The notes: generated by a model from the letters alone, not told the origin. 64,000 bases of DNA from Helopsaltes ochotensis (GCA_013400155.1 VXBM01000546.1:215950-279949); one strand, 5' to 3'; counted from the stretch's first letter, positions 50,181 to 63,783 are shown. Made by a program: numbers and translations.

Positions 50181-53100
50181 ACCCCAGTGGCGCAGCTGCC
50201 CCAGGGGAGCCCCACATCCTCCCAGACATGTGGTTTCCACCACGTGAGCCCAGGTGCTGCACACCGAGGAGGGGACAGCAGGGACACTGCAGGCACAGCT
50301 CCCAGTAGCTGCCAGTCTCCCTGCCTGCCTGCTGGGATTTAGAGAGGAGCACATTGCCCTGTGCACCAGCCTGAGTCAAAAGCACCTAATGCTGAAAAGC
50401 ACATCCTAAAATCTAACAGACTCAGGCCTTCAAGACCATTTTGCCTATGAAAAAACCTAATGATTCTTCATTTGGACATCTGTCTAGGTACCAGAGCCAT
50501 GATGATCCATAGGGAGCCATCAGGCTTGTAGGCTTCTCTGTATGTCTCATTTGGGATGGGAAGACAGATAATATACAATCATGTTGATTAGCCAGAGGGA
50601 GTGACTTACAGTTTTGTGCTTTGTATACCTAAACAACAGAACAGATTCACATATATTCCTGAGTGGCCTATATAACCAAAAATATCTATATCTAGGCCCT
50701 AAAACAGAGCATGGATTTGTCTTAAAAGTCAAGGTGTCTAAGCACATATTATATAAGGAAAGAAAACCTAGTATTTCCCTCTAGAGGTCTTTTAACAAAA
50801 GAACGTGTCACAATGATGTACAGCAGGTAGAAAACAAATTTGATAAAATAAAAATATACAATAAATATTATTTTTAAGGACACTGCCCCACAATATTTTT
50901 GGTTATTGTGCAAAAGCATATCTTTGATTTGCACAATAAGACCCTTTCCAGAAATACTCCATATTAGTCGTAAAATGTCATGCTGTAAAGCAGAATCATC
51001 CATCAAAATGTAAAACAAGCAGGTTTCTTATTTTGGGACAAATGGAGTTCACCAAAGATATGAGGTCAGGTGAAAAGAAGGAAAATTTTCTGTGTTTTTC
51101 AGCCACCAGAGTTGTGAGAAAAATCCTTTCTGAAGTCTTCCCGTTTATGTGCCTGTGATGTACCTGTGCAGCTCGAGGTTCCTCGTACACAGAAAGAAGG
51201 ATGCATTAATCATGAGGAACAGAGGGCCTGAAGCTGCAGAGTGCCACTCCACTTGAAAAGCCTCTAAAATATGTTAGTGCCAGGTCTGCCTGGGCTGAAA
51301 ATTGTGTACTGCTCACAATGATGCATCTGAAAGGAGTAAAATTAAATGTATGCTCTCAGAAAACTTGCTGCACATCTACTCCCAATTTCTTTCTATTTCT
51401 GCCCTACCAAAGGGTTGCAATTTTCATCTCTGTCTTAAGCATGCTCCTTCTGTGTCTTTCATCAGACCCACAGAGCTTCCTCCTGCCTTTCTCATGAAAG
51501 TTCACCTCAATTAAATCACCGAGATAAATAAGGCGAGCAAGATTTTCCCACTGCCTCATGGGGAATTCATCTGCTGAGGCTTCATTTTCTGTAATGTATG
51601 GCTTTTGTTCCTGGCCTCTTCCACACAGCTACACACCCAGGCACAATGGTAATCCGGCTTTCTCCCCATGTACACCTGGCAGATGGTGGTGTGTGTCAGC
51701 TCTGATGGCAAGCACTAAGCAATGATGCCTGCTCGTTGTCATACTGGAGCAAGAAGAGCCTCGGCCACATTCCCAAGCATTTACTCTTTGTCTGGAGTTC
51801 CTCAGATATTTCAGTGCCAGCCATACATCACAACTTTAAGAGCTGAGGTGACAATTCAAAATATGAAAATCATTGCAGAGTAAATGAAGCAAATGATCAT
51901 TTTTGACAAATACACATGAGTGTGGCACTCGGAAATCTGGCTTGAATGTCTCTAAATAATTAAATTTATCTACCTCAGTAACTACATTTGAATTGCAAAT
52001 TAATTCTCCACCTCAGCCCTGCCGCATGTGTGCATCTCCACTGGTACCTGAGCTCCCACAGCCTGCTGGCTCTGAGTGCAGGAGCATCTTCGGGCAGAAG
52101 CATTTCAGGGCAGAAAGCACCCAGGTGAGGACACTTGGCTTTGTTACACTGTATTTTGTTGTCACCCTCCTTGCACTTCCTTTTGGTGCCTTTTAGTGGG
52201 TGCTGTGCTGTGCAGCACATCCACAGCCCGGGGACCGTGCCAAGCATGGAGCTGCTGAGGCAGGGCTGTGCTCCTGCAAACCTGGCTTAGGTCTATCACG
52301 TGTGTTGCGGTATCTTTTAACTGCATAAACCACCCTCTCTACCACGCTCCTGTCCTTTTACACAGAATAGACAGGGCAGCACTGCTCACCTGATATTCCC
52401 CACTTGGGGAATGACAAAATATATTGTTAAGTCCCTCTATTGTTTCCATCTTTGTTCGGTTCTCTACAATGCCACCCTTATTACAAGTTACTCAAATTCC
52501 ATTGTAAGGCAGAAGCATCCACCTCTGTACCACTTCTCAGCATATAAGCATCTTCCAAAGAACAGTGAACCTTGTTCTCCCAAATGTCCTGTGAGATGAG
52601 GAAACTTCCTTACATCCATTTTACAAATAGAGGCTTGGGGGACAGAGATATTAATGTCAGCAGGGCTAATTCACTTTAAAAGTTTATAGTTTGACTTTCT
52701 TAGGGAACCAGGCATTTTATTGCACTGCATTTCTCCTCAGTGACGCAGAGTTTCTTGGTCTCCACTGGAAACTCCAAGTATTCCTCATTTCATTTCAACA
52801 AGTCAGACTGAAGGGCTCAGATAAGAAATCCAGAAATTGAAGAACACACAGAAATCACCTGTGAGAAATGTCAGTGAAGTGATGTGATTTAAATCCCAGT
52901 GGAATTCTGGCACGTCAGGAAGAAAAGAAAGTTCTCCAGGGCAATATTTAACAGCCTATCCCAGAAGACTTCCTCTTGTTCTATCTTTTTCACTGCACAG
53001 ATTCCCAATTCCCACAGCAAATAATGCAGAGGTCCTGGAGGCGACAGTTTCTCCCCATAGCTGTGACACATCCCCCAGCCCATGTACCCTGAACTATTTA

Positions 53101-54428
53101 CAATGCTGTGGAAAACCCTGTGTGTGGAAGGTGAGCAAGTAACCCAAAATTGCACTTTTACCATTCAGGATTGTAAAGGCAGCTTTGCACAGGCAAGTTG
53201 AAAACTGATTTTTTTTTTCTGGTTCCATACCTCCTTCTGGTGCTGTAAGAAAACCTTTAGAACAAGTGAAGGGGCTAGGAAGTTCCCAGGTTTCATGCTT
53301 GCAGTGCTGAAGTGACCCTGAGGCAGGGATAATCCTCTGCATAGGTGTCACAAAGATGACAATGGCAAATGGTCACTCTGGTTCCTTAGCAAAAGGAACT
53401 ACAGTCCACAATGGCAGTAAGTGAATTTTTGCCCTGAGCCCTGCCCTCATCCCACAGGGCTCCGTCCTACCTCCCCCTTTCCTCATCCCCAACCTGCCCT
53501 TACCCATTCCCATGTCCCTCTCCACCACAGACACACACACAGAGAGTGAGCATTCTGCACACAGAATGAAATCAGTCAGCAGAAACTTCAGTCTTTCAGG
53601 CGTATTTTCATAGAGTAAGGCACAGATCCTGACACCAGCCCTGTTCTTCACCCAGATTTCCAGCCCTGCCCTAAAGCTCTACCTGAGCAAGGCTGTCCCC
53701 TCTTTCTTGCAAACAGGCAAATTGTTGCAGAGAATAGAAATTGTGCACATGTTTTGGCAGTGAAAGTTTTAAATATAAACTCTTAAGTTTTAGCAAAGTT
53801 TTGAAACATAGAAAAACAATTATAAATATATTTGTGTCCTGGAGTGAGGCTTGATGACCTGGCTGCATTATTTAGGGAAAGCTTTTACAAACAGTAAGAA
53901 TATGCATGTGATCCCTGGATAACCAGACAACCTCAGCTGACAAAACAGTAACTAAATGACCACAGTATTCAGTTTAATTCTGTCACGTGGCCAGTTCTCT
54001 ACTACTCAGAGATTAAGAGATGAATTCTCTCTACAGCGTCCTTTCTCTGTATTTGAAAGCAAAACCCAAAGCTTTTTAGCAGCACTTCCAATTTATCCCT
54101 TCCACTAACACGCAGCATCCTCTTAAAAATCTTTTCATCTCTCTACAGTACTAAATTACACAGTCCTAATCCCAGCTGAATCAGATGATTGTGCCCATCT
54201 CTACTGTAGAGGCACTTGGAGACAGCTTCACTCAACATAAGCAGCATCTGCTCTGCAAACACCATACCTGCTATCCACACCTAAAAGTGGTTTTGGCTGA
54301 CTGACAAGCATTACTCTTGCAACATTAGCCCAGCTGTATAGTATTCATTTATAAAATCTGTTTTATAGGTATGTGTTTGTTTATTATTATTCATAAATAA
54401 TGGATTAAAATAATAAAAATTATATAAT

Positions 54429-54460
54429 GGTTGGTTGGTTGGTTGGTTGCTGGTTGGTTT
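54429..54460. repeat. (GGTT)n simple repeat
   Basis: Repeated GGTT units with one interruption (GGTTGCTGGTTGG), set in very AT-rich flanks. Confidence 0.9.
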
Positions 54461-55959
54461 TTATAATGAATTTTTATACTGTTAGCCCAACTACATCTTT
54501 AGGTGTTGATAGAAGTTTGGGACAGCTATAGGCCCTCTGGAGTCATCTGCCATATGTACTGGCTACAGAGATCATGGAGAGCCTTGGCAGGGGAGGAGGT
54601 TCATGTGAGTGTGTTGTGTGTATTTTTAGAAGTAGTTTTCTCAAATCTGTCAGATGAAGAAAGGATGTTATACTGATTCCATGTAACTCCATCACTGCAG
54701 CTGGATACAAGATGCTGGGTGGTCATAGCGCCTGCTCACAGTTCAGTGTCTTACACCAGCTGGGTTGCAGCATTCCCTTTCAAACACAGACAGACCTGGC
54801 TTTCCATGACACATCTATCTTGCCATTAGGCCTAAGCCTGAGGTCTGGGACAAGAAGCCAGCCTGGCAGGCCTCCCAACCTGCCTCACCGCTGTGACAAA
54901 CTCTTCAGCAACCACCTGGCTTAAGACCACAGTGCTCTGGCTGGACCCCTCACACCTGTAGCTTCAGGTTGCTTCCAGGAGGACAAGGGAATCTTTGGAA
55001 CACACTTCAAGCGGGGCAGATGTTCATTTGCAAAGTAACGTGCTGTTGCAGTGCATTCCTACACCCAAGCAAATGGTTCCATATGAAGAAAAGAGTTTCA
55101 GTTTACCTCTGAACATATAAGGAAGGAAAACTAGAATCTTCCATTCCCTTCTTACTGGCATTGGCTCAGTTCCAAAACAAAGGTACCTGTTGGTCTCTTT
55201 ACCCGTTCTTCCAAAATATAGCTAGTTTCTACCGGCAGTTTGCCAGAAGAACTCTCCATGATCATCCTATGCTTAAGAACAAGTTCAGAGGTGCTCAGCC
55301 CTTTTTAAGGTGTCTTAGCAAGGTGTCACAGGCTTCTCTGACACCTGTCCTCTGCTTTTGGTTTTTTTTCTGTATCGTTTGTTATTTTGCTTTTATTAAA
55401 ACCTTTGCTTTACGAAGCACACTTAAAGAGCCATCTTGCAAAATTATTTTAAGCCATTTCTCTGCAAGGGCTGGCCCCTCAGAGGTGATGGACCTTCGTG
55501 GGGTTTATCACATCTGACCCCACGCAAGATTCCATCAATGTGCAAGAAGTTTAAAAAGCTACTGACTGTCTCAGCAGGGAGCTCACTCTCACTCAGCTGG
55601 GTGCCACAATATTGCTGAAAGAGCTCAAAGTTGTTAAACAGCTCTGAGATCTTTCTAGCGCCAGTACCAGTGCCCTGGGCTGATTCACACTGGCAGTCAG
55701 TGCCCCACCACCACAGGCACAGATTTAAAGGACCAATTCCAAACTCCCTGTGTGTCACCAGCAGAAGTGATCCAACAGGAGCTTGAAGGCGTCATCATCC
55801 AGCCAAGAACCACAGGCTTGGACTGAAAGTCTTGGGAAAGAAAATGTGGGGTCTGGAGCCTGTTCCTGGATTCAGTGGAAAATTGCTGGTGCTCTCCCAA
55901 GATTCATGGGAATCTTGGCTCAGGGAAACAACCCAACCGCCCTGCACTTGCAGAAGTCA

Positions 55960-56033
55960 CTGGGCATGGGAACTAGATGATCTTTAAGGTCCCTTCCAGC
56001 CCAAACCTTTCTATGATTCTATGAAATCTATGA
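55960..56033 (+). repeat. CR1 LINE 3' end with ATTCTATG tail
   Basis: GAACTAGATGATCTTTAAGG then TCCCTTCCAGCCCAAACCTTTCTATGATTCTATG is an almost canonical avian CR1 3' terminus in plus orientation. It ends in tail units TTCTATGA, TTCTATGA, AATCTATGA. It is the best-preserved CR1 in the window. The 5' limit is not clear; sequence from about 55780 may belong to the same insertion, but no CR1 reverse transcriptase residues are visible. Confidence 0.9.
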
Positions 56034-56464
56034 AATATCCTTCATTATGTTTTAAATAGAAAGGATAGTTCTTCTTTTACAGTTTTCTGAGCCTTTGGAG
56101 TACCCTTATCCAGGCTGGTCTCTTTGACAGTGAAAGCTTCCTCATAATGCAATAGAGTAATGTGATTTCAGACAAGGAACTTCATGGAAAACTCCAAAAG
56201 CTGTATTAGAGCTCTCAGAGCCAGCAGCACCAGGAAGGGATCACAGGCAGACTCTCAGCACACTGCTTACCCAGGGATACCCTCCTCTCTGGCTGTCAGA
56301 CCCTTCCTTTTCCTTCCATTTCCACTCCACACTCTCTCATCAAAGTGACAGCTGTGAGACCATGGATCTCAATTAATGTCTGTTAACTGCTTGGATGGAA
56401 TTCGACAGAATATGAATTGCTATTATTAAGTACACAAAAAAATAATTAAAGATAGCATGAAGTG

Positions 56465-56512
56465 CACATATATAGATATATAACTATTATATAAATATAT
56501 GTATATATGTAT
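56465..56512. repeat. AT-rich TATA/TATG tract
   Basis: Imperfect TA-rich repeats (ATATATAGATATATAACTAT then TATATAAATATATGTATATATG). Simple low-complexity DNA. Confidence 0.8.
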
Positions 56513-57160
56513 GCATAATGTTTTTTCACAAGAAGCCAGTGAAAAGTTATTGACTTTTATCCCCTTCTGAGATACTTCCTGATTATCTACAGCCTTGACA
56601 ATTATTCCACTTCTTGTTATATGAAGCACCAGTGTGTCTCATATGTAAGCAATACCCTTCCAAAAATAATTATCCTTTTGACATAATGTTATATATATGC
56701 TTCTTTGTTTAGGCATCCTGCAGATTAATAAAATCAAGAGCCAGATGCCTTGAGACAAATTAGCTATTTCCTGTCAATAAATACAATGCCGCACACTTAA
56801 TTTATAGGAAACACTGGTGCCACGAAATGCTTTGGGCTGCCTGTGCTGCTCATCCCCATGAAAGCACCATTGTTATTTCAGCCCACACAGCATTGATCCA
56901 TAAGTATAGAAGATTTTATCTAAATACGAGACATTAACAATGTAAGATGGTTCTGCACCAAAAAGATCCATTTGACTTTGAATTTGCTTAGTCACTCTCC
57001 AGTTCATTTTTCATCTACAGGATTCTCTATATTCACTTATAAAACCAGGTTGTTTTTATGGACATTTGAATAATGACAGTGCTCTGCAGCTGTTTGGCAC
57101 TGCTTATGAAATGGCATTCATGATAGGGAAGATATTTCTGACAAGACCAAGTGATAACAA

Positions 57161-57222
57161 AATCATACAATCATTAAGGCTGGAAAAGACCTCTAAGATG
57201 AATAGGTCCATATCTAACCAAT
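57161..57222 (-). repeat. CR1 LINE 3'-end fragment (AATCATTAAGG type)
   Basis: AATCATACAATCATTAAGGC then TGGAAAAGACCTCTAAGATG resembles the reverse complement of the CR1 3' end subtype whose terminus reads AGGTCTTTTCCAACCTTAATGATT. Orientation is minus. It shares this subtype with the copy at 63715. Confidence 0.75.
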
Positions 57223-58610
57223 CACACTGTTGTTAATAGTTTGACAGAAGAAATATTCTGAAAAAGTGTTTTAAAAACACAACCCCTCTTATCATCCTAT
57301 AATTTTTTTGTATATTTCTAACTAATCCAAGGGTTTTTTCTTCTCTAGACTTTGGTTAAAATACTTTGGTGCCTCAGCCTAGTTTGGAACAAATTGGTGA
57401 GACTCATTTGCAACTAGCACAGTTATTTTTGGAAGACCTGTTGCCGTGCAATAGTTAAGCTGCACCATGTTTTATCATGTTGTTTAACATGCAAAACATG
57501 TGATATCACTCTCAAATGTTTACCATGTACTCTCTTTTTTAAAACATGACATTTTTGAGGTTTTCCAAGAAAGACAATAATTCAGGCTGTAAATGCTAAG
57601 TAATTAAGAATTAGTCCCCAAAAGCTCGTGTTCTGAGTTCTGTGATTTATTGAAGACCTTCTACATTGATGAGATCAAGACAGAGAAAGAGAAAACATAC
57701 TGAACATTTCATGACTTCTTAGTGGCTTTGGCTTTATTTTACTCTCAAAATTCAGACTTTCAGCAGTCAACTAACATAAAACAAAATTTCTGACAGTTTC
57801 TCCAATTCTTCACTTCTGTATGAAAAGCCATCTTAATCAGCTCAAGCGATAAGTATTCTGGGACCCATTCACACAGGACTCTCTCTCTCTAAGGCTCCCA
57901 GCCTCCACCAAGGAGACAGAAATAACCTCTGCTGGGCTTTCTTCTCTAATATAAAAATTATTTGGGGAGAGGAGGGCATTCACTAATGAATCGTTAAGAC
58001 AAAGGTGGAAGTCCTGAACTGGCTAACTTTAATGTAAACAAAGAAATCTGCTCCTCAGCAAAAGCTTATGATTCTCATGGAGTGCCCAGCCCATTTCCAC
58101 TCCCCTTTGATTTATAGCAAGCTGATCCATTCCTTGAAACAGATAGATTTTTTTGCACTCTCCTCACAAAAAAAACCTAAACAACAAATCCAGCCAGTAA
58201 AAACAAAACAAAAAAAAATCCTCTTTTTAAAACAATAGTGACCTTTTCTCAAGAAAATACTGATTTTGATAAAAGTTTATTGTTTCCCCCAGACTTCTGG
58301 TGACCAGGAAGGAAAAGGTCAAGTTCCCACTAAAGCATTTTTCATCTGGGCAATTTTGAGAGGACAGAGAGCTCAGCATGCTGAAGGTGAAGCCCCAGAG
58401 GTGACCCTGCCAGCCTGAGCACTGCCTGCCACCAGTGACCCAGCCCCCTGGCCCCAGTGCCCACCCCCATGTCCCTGGGCTGCCTCCCTTCCTGCCACCA
58501 TGCAGAGCAAACCCACCAAAACACAACGTCGCCCATGCCACCCTGACAAAAACCTCAGAGAGCAGGACAGGCTCTAACAAAGCAAAAGACTTTTTTTTCC
58601 TTTTTTTTTT

Positions 58611-58707
58611 NNNNNNNNNNNNNNNNNNNNNNNNNNNNNNNNNNNNNNNNNNNNNNNNNNNNNNNNNNNNNNNNNNNNNNNNNNNNNNNNNNNNNNNNNN
58701 NNNNNNN
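58611..58707. other. Assembly gap of 97 N
   Basis: Ninety-seven unknown bases. The left flank ends in CTTTTTTTTCCTTTTTTTTTT and the right flank starts GCTGGGC followed by 13 A. GC-rich sequence precedes it (58380-58560). The odd length suggests an estimated gap rather than a default of 100. Any translation through it is meaningless. Confidence 0.99.
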
Positions 58708-59020
58708 GCTGGGCAAAAAAAAAAAAATCTCAAATCTTTTCCATCTATCTGAGTAAGTGACAGTTGTGATTAGATGCACACACTTGGGAAATTACAGCAT
58801 GTGGCAAGGACGAGGTGCCATAATCCTTTCAAAAATACTCATGGTCCCAGAAGGGACCCCTCAGACACTCCCATCCTTCTCCCAGTTCTGTTCTGTGTGC
58901 CCCCTTTACCCCTCCCCACACGGGAATCCCCTGCCCGCCTCCCCACTCCAGTGCAGAGCCTTCCTGCGCCTCTCAATGCAAGCAGCAACAGTAGGAGGCC
59001 TCACAGCTCACTGTCCTCAG

Positions 59021-59211
59021 CCCTGCAGCCTGAACACGAGGAAGAAAAGCAGGGACAAAGATTACAGTGACTTTGATGGAGCAGGGGGACGTGGATATGA
59101 AATTGCAGCGGAATTTGGATTAGAAGCAGCTGAACCTGGTTTGGCACAGAAACTCTGCGACGTCTCTCACCTCTGCAAAGCTGCATTTAGCCAACTTTCT
59201 TGTAGCTTCTG
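59021..59211 (+). other. Unassigned open frame with exon-like borders
   Basis: An acceptor-like CTCACTGTCCTCAG precedes position 59021, and a consensus donor, TTCTG followed by GTAAGG, starts at 59212. The reading frame between stays open and includes DYSDFDGAGGRGYEIAAEFG and EAAEPGLAQKLCDVSH. The composition is more protein-like than the surrounding DNA. I do not recognise the protein. It lies about 300 bases after the assembly gap, so a neighbouring exon could be lost there. It could equally be a non-coding exon, a conserved element or chance. Confidence 0.2.
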
Positions 59212-62200
59212 GTAAGGTTTCTTTATAGGTCACCCTTTCATTTTTGTTCATGCACAATTAGGAAGTGGTGCAGAGAACTAAATTATTTGCAGCAAATAGA
59301 ATTTGAACAGGAAAATGCCTCCTTACATCCCATGGAAAAAATGAGTTCCTGGTGTCTACGTCAGGAATCTTCTGTTCAACACCTCTGGATCATGCATGAG
59401 TTGCAAATTGATGTGCTTTGGCTTATAGGGGAGCCCTTTCTTTTACATCTGTCTTTTGGGGTTCCAAGAGGAAGGAAGGAGTGAACTTTAGAAAATAACT
59501 CCAATTTGTGTATGTGAATTCCCTCACTAGAGAACCTACTCACAACAGTCAAATCACACTATAAAGAACTTATTCAACCCAACAGGTTGATTTCAAGAGC
59601 CCAGTATACAAGATACAAATGGCAAAAATCTGTGTATTTGCTGCATGTTTTCACAGTGTTCAACTCACTTACAATTAAACTTTCCATTTTAAGGAATATT
59701 ACAACAGGGTTTTAATTTAACAGCATCTCCAGAAAAAGATTTATACCTCATACTTCCATACGTATCATGTCAAAGGGTATAAACGAATGAACATTGTCAC
59801 ATTCTGACACTGAATAAAATGTCTTGAAAGCCAAATGACACACATAGAATTTACAATTTTTTATTTCAGCAGAGAGAGAAACTGTTAAATATATTTAAGG
59901 AAAAAAGCAATCAAAACAATGAAAGAGAGGATCTTTCTTGCTTTATTACCTCTAGAATGCCAACCTCTTCTTTTTAACAGCCAGGCAGACAAAGACCTGT
60001 CATCCAGTATCTTCACAAATTACAGTCCAACCTGTAAATACAAACAGAGCACTTGATATGATCTTCAGGCATTTCTATTTTCTATTTAATACTGTTTCAT
60101 GCATTCATGTGCTAATAAAGGTTAAACTAGGTGATCCTTCAAGCAGCCCTCTACACTTTATCTGCCAGAGCTATAAAAGCCAAAGAAAATTGGTGCATTT
60201 ATATTGTGAAAAGAGAAAGACTTCGAGCATTGTAATGAAGTAGGGTATTTCTTCTTGTGTATCATTTCAGCAGCAGTTGTTTACAACAAAAACATTTAGT
60301 CAGAACTGGATTTTTATGAGAAATCCTCATGTGTTACTAATCTTCTGCTGACATCAGACTGATTCTCTTGGATCTTTCATTTGCTTCTGGTGAATCACCC
60401 AGCTCATAAAACAAATTGCCTTGCCCTGACTTGGATTTCCACCTTGATTTTCAGTGTGGCTTCAGGTATATGCAGCAGTTTACCCTTGAGAAAATTCAGC
60501 CTAGTCATGCTAGCACAGTCTTCATCTTATCATAACACACACCACCATTGTGCAATGAACAAAATAAAAAAAAATGGAGGAAATAATTCTAAAACACTTC
60601 CAGGGTAAAACAGCCTTTTTACCTCAGACTCCAAAACCAGAACCAGATGCATAATTAAATACAAGATGTCTGACATAACCTCAGATGAGAAGCAGACAAA
60701 AGCATTTATCAAAATATCTCCTTATCCCCTTTGACTTCCCAGCCTTGTCTTTAGCCTTTCTGAGGTATCAATTTCTCCTACTCTATAGTGCAAATACACA
60801 AGACCCCTTTTAACCCTCTCAGTCTGAAATACATACCATAAAAACCCTTTGTGGAGGCCCACAGAGAACCTTTAGGCAAAATAAGCAGATGACTAAAATC
60901 ACCTTTTTAGATCTCCACATCTTTCAAAAGTTAAGAGCATGGTCCAGAACACGAATGGTTGGCTGGGTTACAAGATGAGGAAAAGGTGTAATGAAAACCT
61001 TTGTAATACAGACAAAAAAGATGACCCCCATATAAAGCCAAAGAAACACATGGATAGAGAGGCTGGGTTTAGCAAAATTGCTTCCACAGTTTCACCGAAT
61101 AGCTGAGATAAACATCAACGGGCAAATCTTGATGCATCCACTCATCAGGTTAGAGAACAAATTATCATTACAGAATAAATGGCATTCTCCTTTGGGCAGA
61201 ACTGATAAACAGCAATGTAGAGAGAAGAGAAAAAAGCAAGAATGTCCCTTGCAAAGGAATTACAATAAAACCCCCATGTGTTACTACAACGTTTCATGAT
61301 CACACAGGATGAGCCAACACCAATTAAAGGCCAAATATCTCCCATTTACAGCAGCAATGATAGAAGAGGCAAATTTTGGCCATGACCTCGTCTTTTATTA
61401 ACATTCTAGGTTCCAGAAAGCAGAGATACAAAGGCATTTTTTGAGATAAAATTGCATATGGGCACGTTGACACAAATACAGGGATTTGCAGAAAATCCTC
61501 ACAGGATGCCTGAAGTGGCTTTTTAAATTTTTAATCACAAACAAATGAGTCATGTTAGAAAGAGTACACAGAAAGAGAGCTACTACCATCACCACCAGCA
61601 CTGATTGTTTAAAAAAACCTAAACTAAGCTTGCCAATTCTAGCACTTGAAACTTCTTTTCACTGTTATTTGTATGCACACACACAGTCTGACAAAGGATC
61701 CCCAAAATTATAACATAAATTTAAACAAAAAAAAAAAGAAACAAAAGATGTGCAAATTTTTAGAAATACCCTGTGTGTTGCAGTAAGATTCTTTCATTAT
61801 TTTCCCATCTTTTCATCTTAATCTGATAAACATACACATTAAGCCCTTCTCCCAGTAATTTTTTTATAATCAAGTGGAATCTGATTTTTTCCAACATAGT
61901 TATTCTGAATTACTTCCTTCCTTTTCCAAAGGCATTTATTGACTTAAGTTGCTGTTTTACATTTGAAATGGAGCAACTGAAATTGGAATTGAGCAAAATA
62001 TTTCATTTCCTTAGATCAAGAGATTCTTAGGACTTTCCAGATATGCTTTAATTATTTTCGGAGAAAAACATTAGCTTTCCTTACTAACTCAGAACCTGTC
62101 CTTCCCTATATGCAGGCTACTCAGTGCTTCTTTAGCCTAAAAAACCAGCTCATCTTTTAAAATATTGAGTTGTGCTCTTGAACAATGTGTTTTGTCACAT

Positions 62201-63714
62201 CATGCTGCTTTTTGTGGGGTTATTTTTCTGAAATGTTTTCCTTGGATATTTTTTTGCATAAGTTGGTAAAACGTAGATTATCTAAGTGTCTACACTTGTT
62301 TGCATCATCCTCCTCCATTTACTGTAATCTATAGAACTCGGGATTCTGGATTTGACAGCAGTGCCACCATTCAAGGCCCTTACAAAAAAACCAAACACCA
62401 TGGCTACAGCAAGATGTGGAACTCATGTGCTAGAGGGTTTCTGCATTTCAGTTATTGTTCTTTGTTTTGAAGTGCTGCCTACAGTTCTCAACAGCATACT
62501 GATCCCTCCTAGGTATCAGGTGATGTGTAATGAAAACTGAAAGGGAAGATGAGAATAATAACTTGTTGACTGGTCTTTTTCCCCAGTAGCCATTTATGCC
62601 TTCATTTCTGTCTCCAAGTTAATGTTTTAATTTTGACCAAGTTCATGCTGAAATTCGACACAAAGCTATTTAAAATACTTAGGAGTCCAATCTAACACCA
62701 ATTCAAATAGACGGAAAGAAAGATGGATTTTATTTCTTTATTTCAGAATAGAAAATATTCCTGTATTTCTACTAAGACAAAGGCCAGTGCAGGACATCAA
62801 ACCACTAGATTCCATCATGTCAGAAGCATTTCCCACACATCTTAGCAATGTGAGATACAGATGAAAACAAAAGCCTTTTTCCCAAGCAACAGCACCACAC
62901 CGGTCCCATCTCGAGCTCCTCCCCACTGCTTCCTGAGCTGGGACAATTGCTCAAAGGCTTGCCCACATTTTTTTCAATGTACTTTCCTTATATTTACTGC
63001 CCAATTTGTACTGGCAATGAAGCCAGCCAAGTCATTCCTTTTTGTCTTGAGGAGAACAAGGTGGATATTTTTTTGTAAATCATTTTTACATACATAACAT
63101 TCATAGTCCTAGAGATGAACTGAAAAATCTACTGTAAGGACTGAGCAGGTGTTTTTAAACAAACTTGCTTGAATTTATCGCTGGTGCTTTATTTTGCCTT
63201 TTTTTCTCCTCTCTTGCTGTCTCTGTCACCAGTATCAACCATTTTCACCCCTGACATCACACTGTAACTTAAGAAAGTTTTTGTTCTATACTTTAAAACA
63301 CTATTTTAATGACCTCCAATAATTCAAATACATCTTCAAGACTTAATTACAGCTATTAAGGCAAGCAGGAGTCTCAAAATGTCTGTGAAAAGTATTTATT
63401 GAAATTTTTACATCTAAAAAGACTAGCTAAGAAATCTCTTCACAGGCTTTCATTCCATGAAGCAGCCATGATCTTCCTTCAAAACCAGACAGACAAAAAA
63501 AAAAGCCACTGAGAAATTTTTTTTTTAAAATCACAATACAGAAAATACTCCCCTGAAGCAGAGTTCACATCTCAATAAAGAAGAAACTCAAGGACTGCAT
63601 ATCTACTAAATTGTTTGTTGTAGATATTGATGTAAAAATGTATGCCTCTAGTGAGAGGAAGGATGGTAGTGCAGAGCTCGAGAGAGAAACAGGGCAGCAC
63701 TTGAATCCTTTAAG

Positions 63715-63783
63715 CATAGAATTATCATATAATCATTAAGGCTGGACAAGACCTCTAAGATCATTGAGTCCAACCATCCAACT
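63715..63783 (-). repeat. CR1 LINE 3'-end fragment (AATCATTAAGG type)
   Basis: ATAGAATTATCATATAATCA then TTAAGGCTGGACAAGACCTCTAAGATCATTGAGTCCAACCATCCAAC is a clear reverse-strand CR1 3' end. It retains the RAGATCATYGAGTCCAACC block common in bird genomes. It may continue toward the end of the window, but that part is not recognisable by eye. Confidence 0.85.

Noticed and set aside
49845..50385. Overlapping open frames of 100-165 codons on both strands
   Set aside because: They arise from GC-rich DNA and an 11-bp repeat that lacks stops; none resembles a protein family.
58227..58733. Open frames of 105-168 codons spanning the gap
   Set aside because: About a third of each is N; they exist only because the gap has no stop codons.
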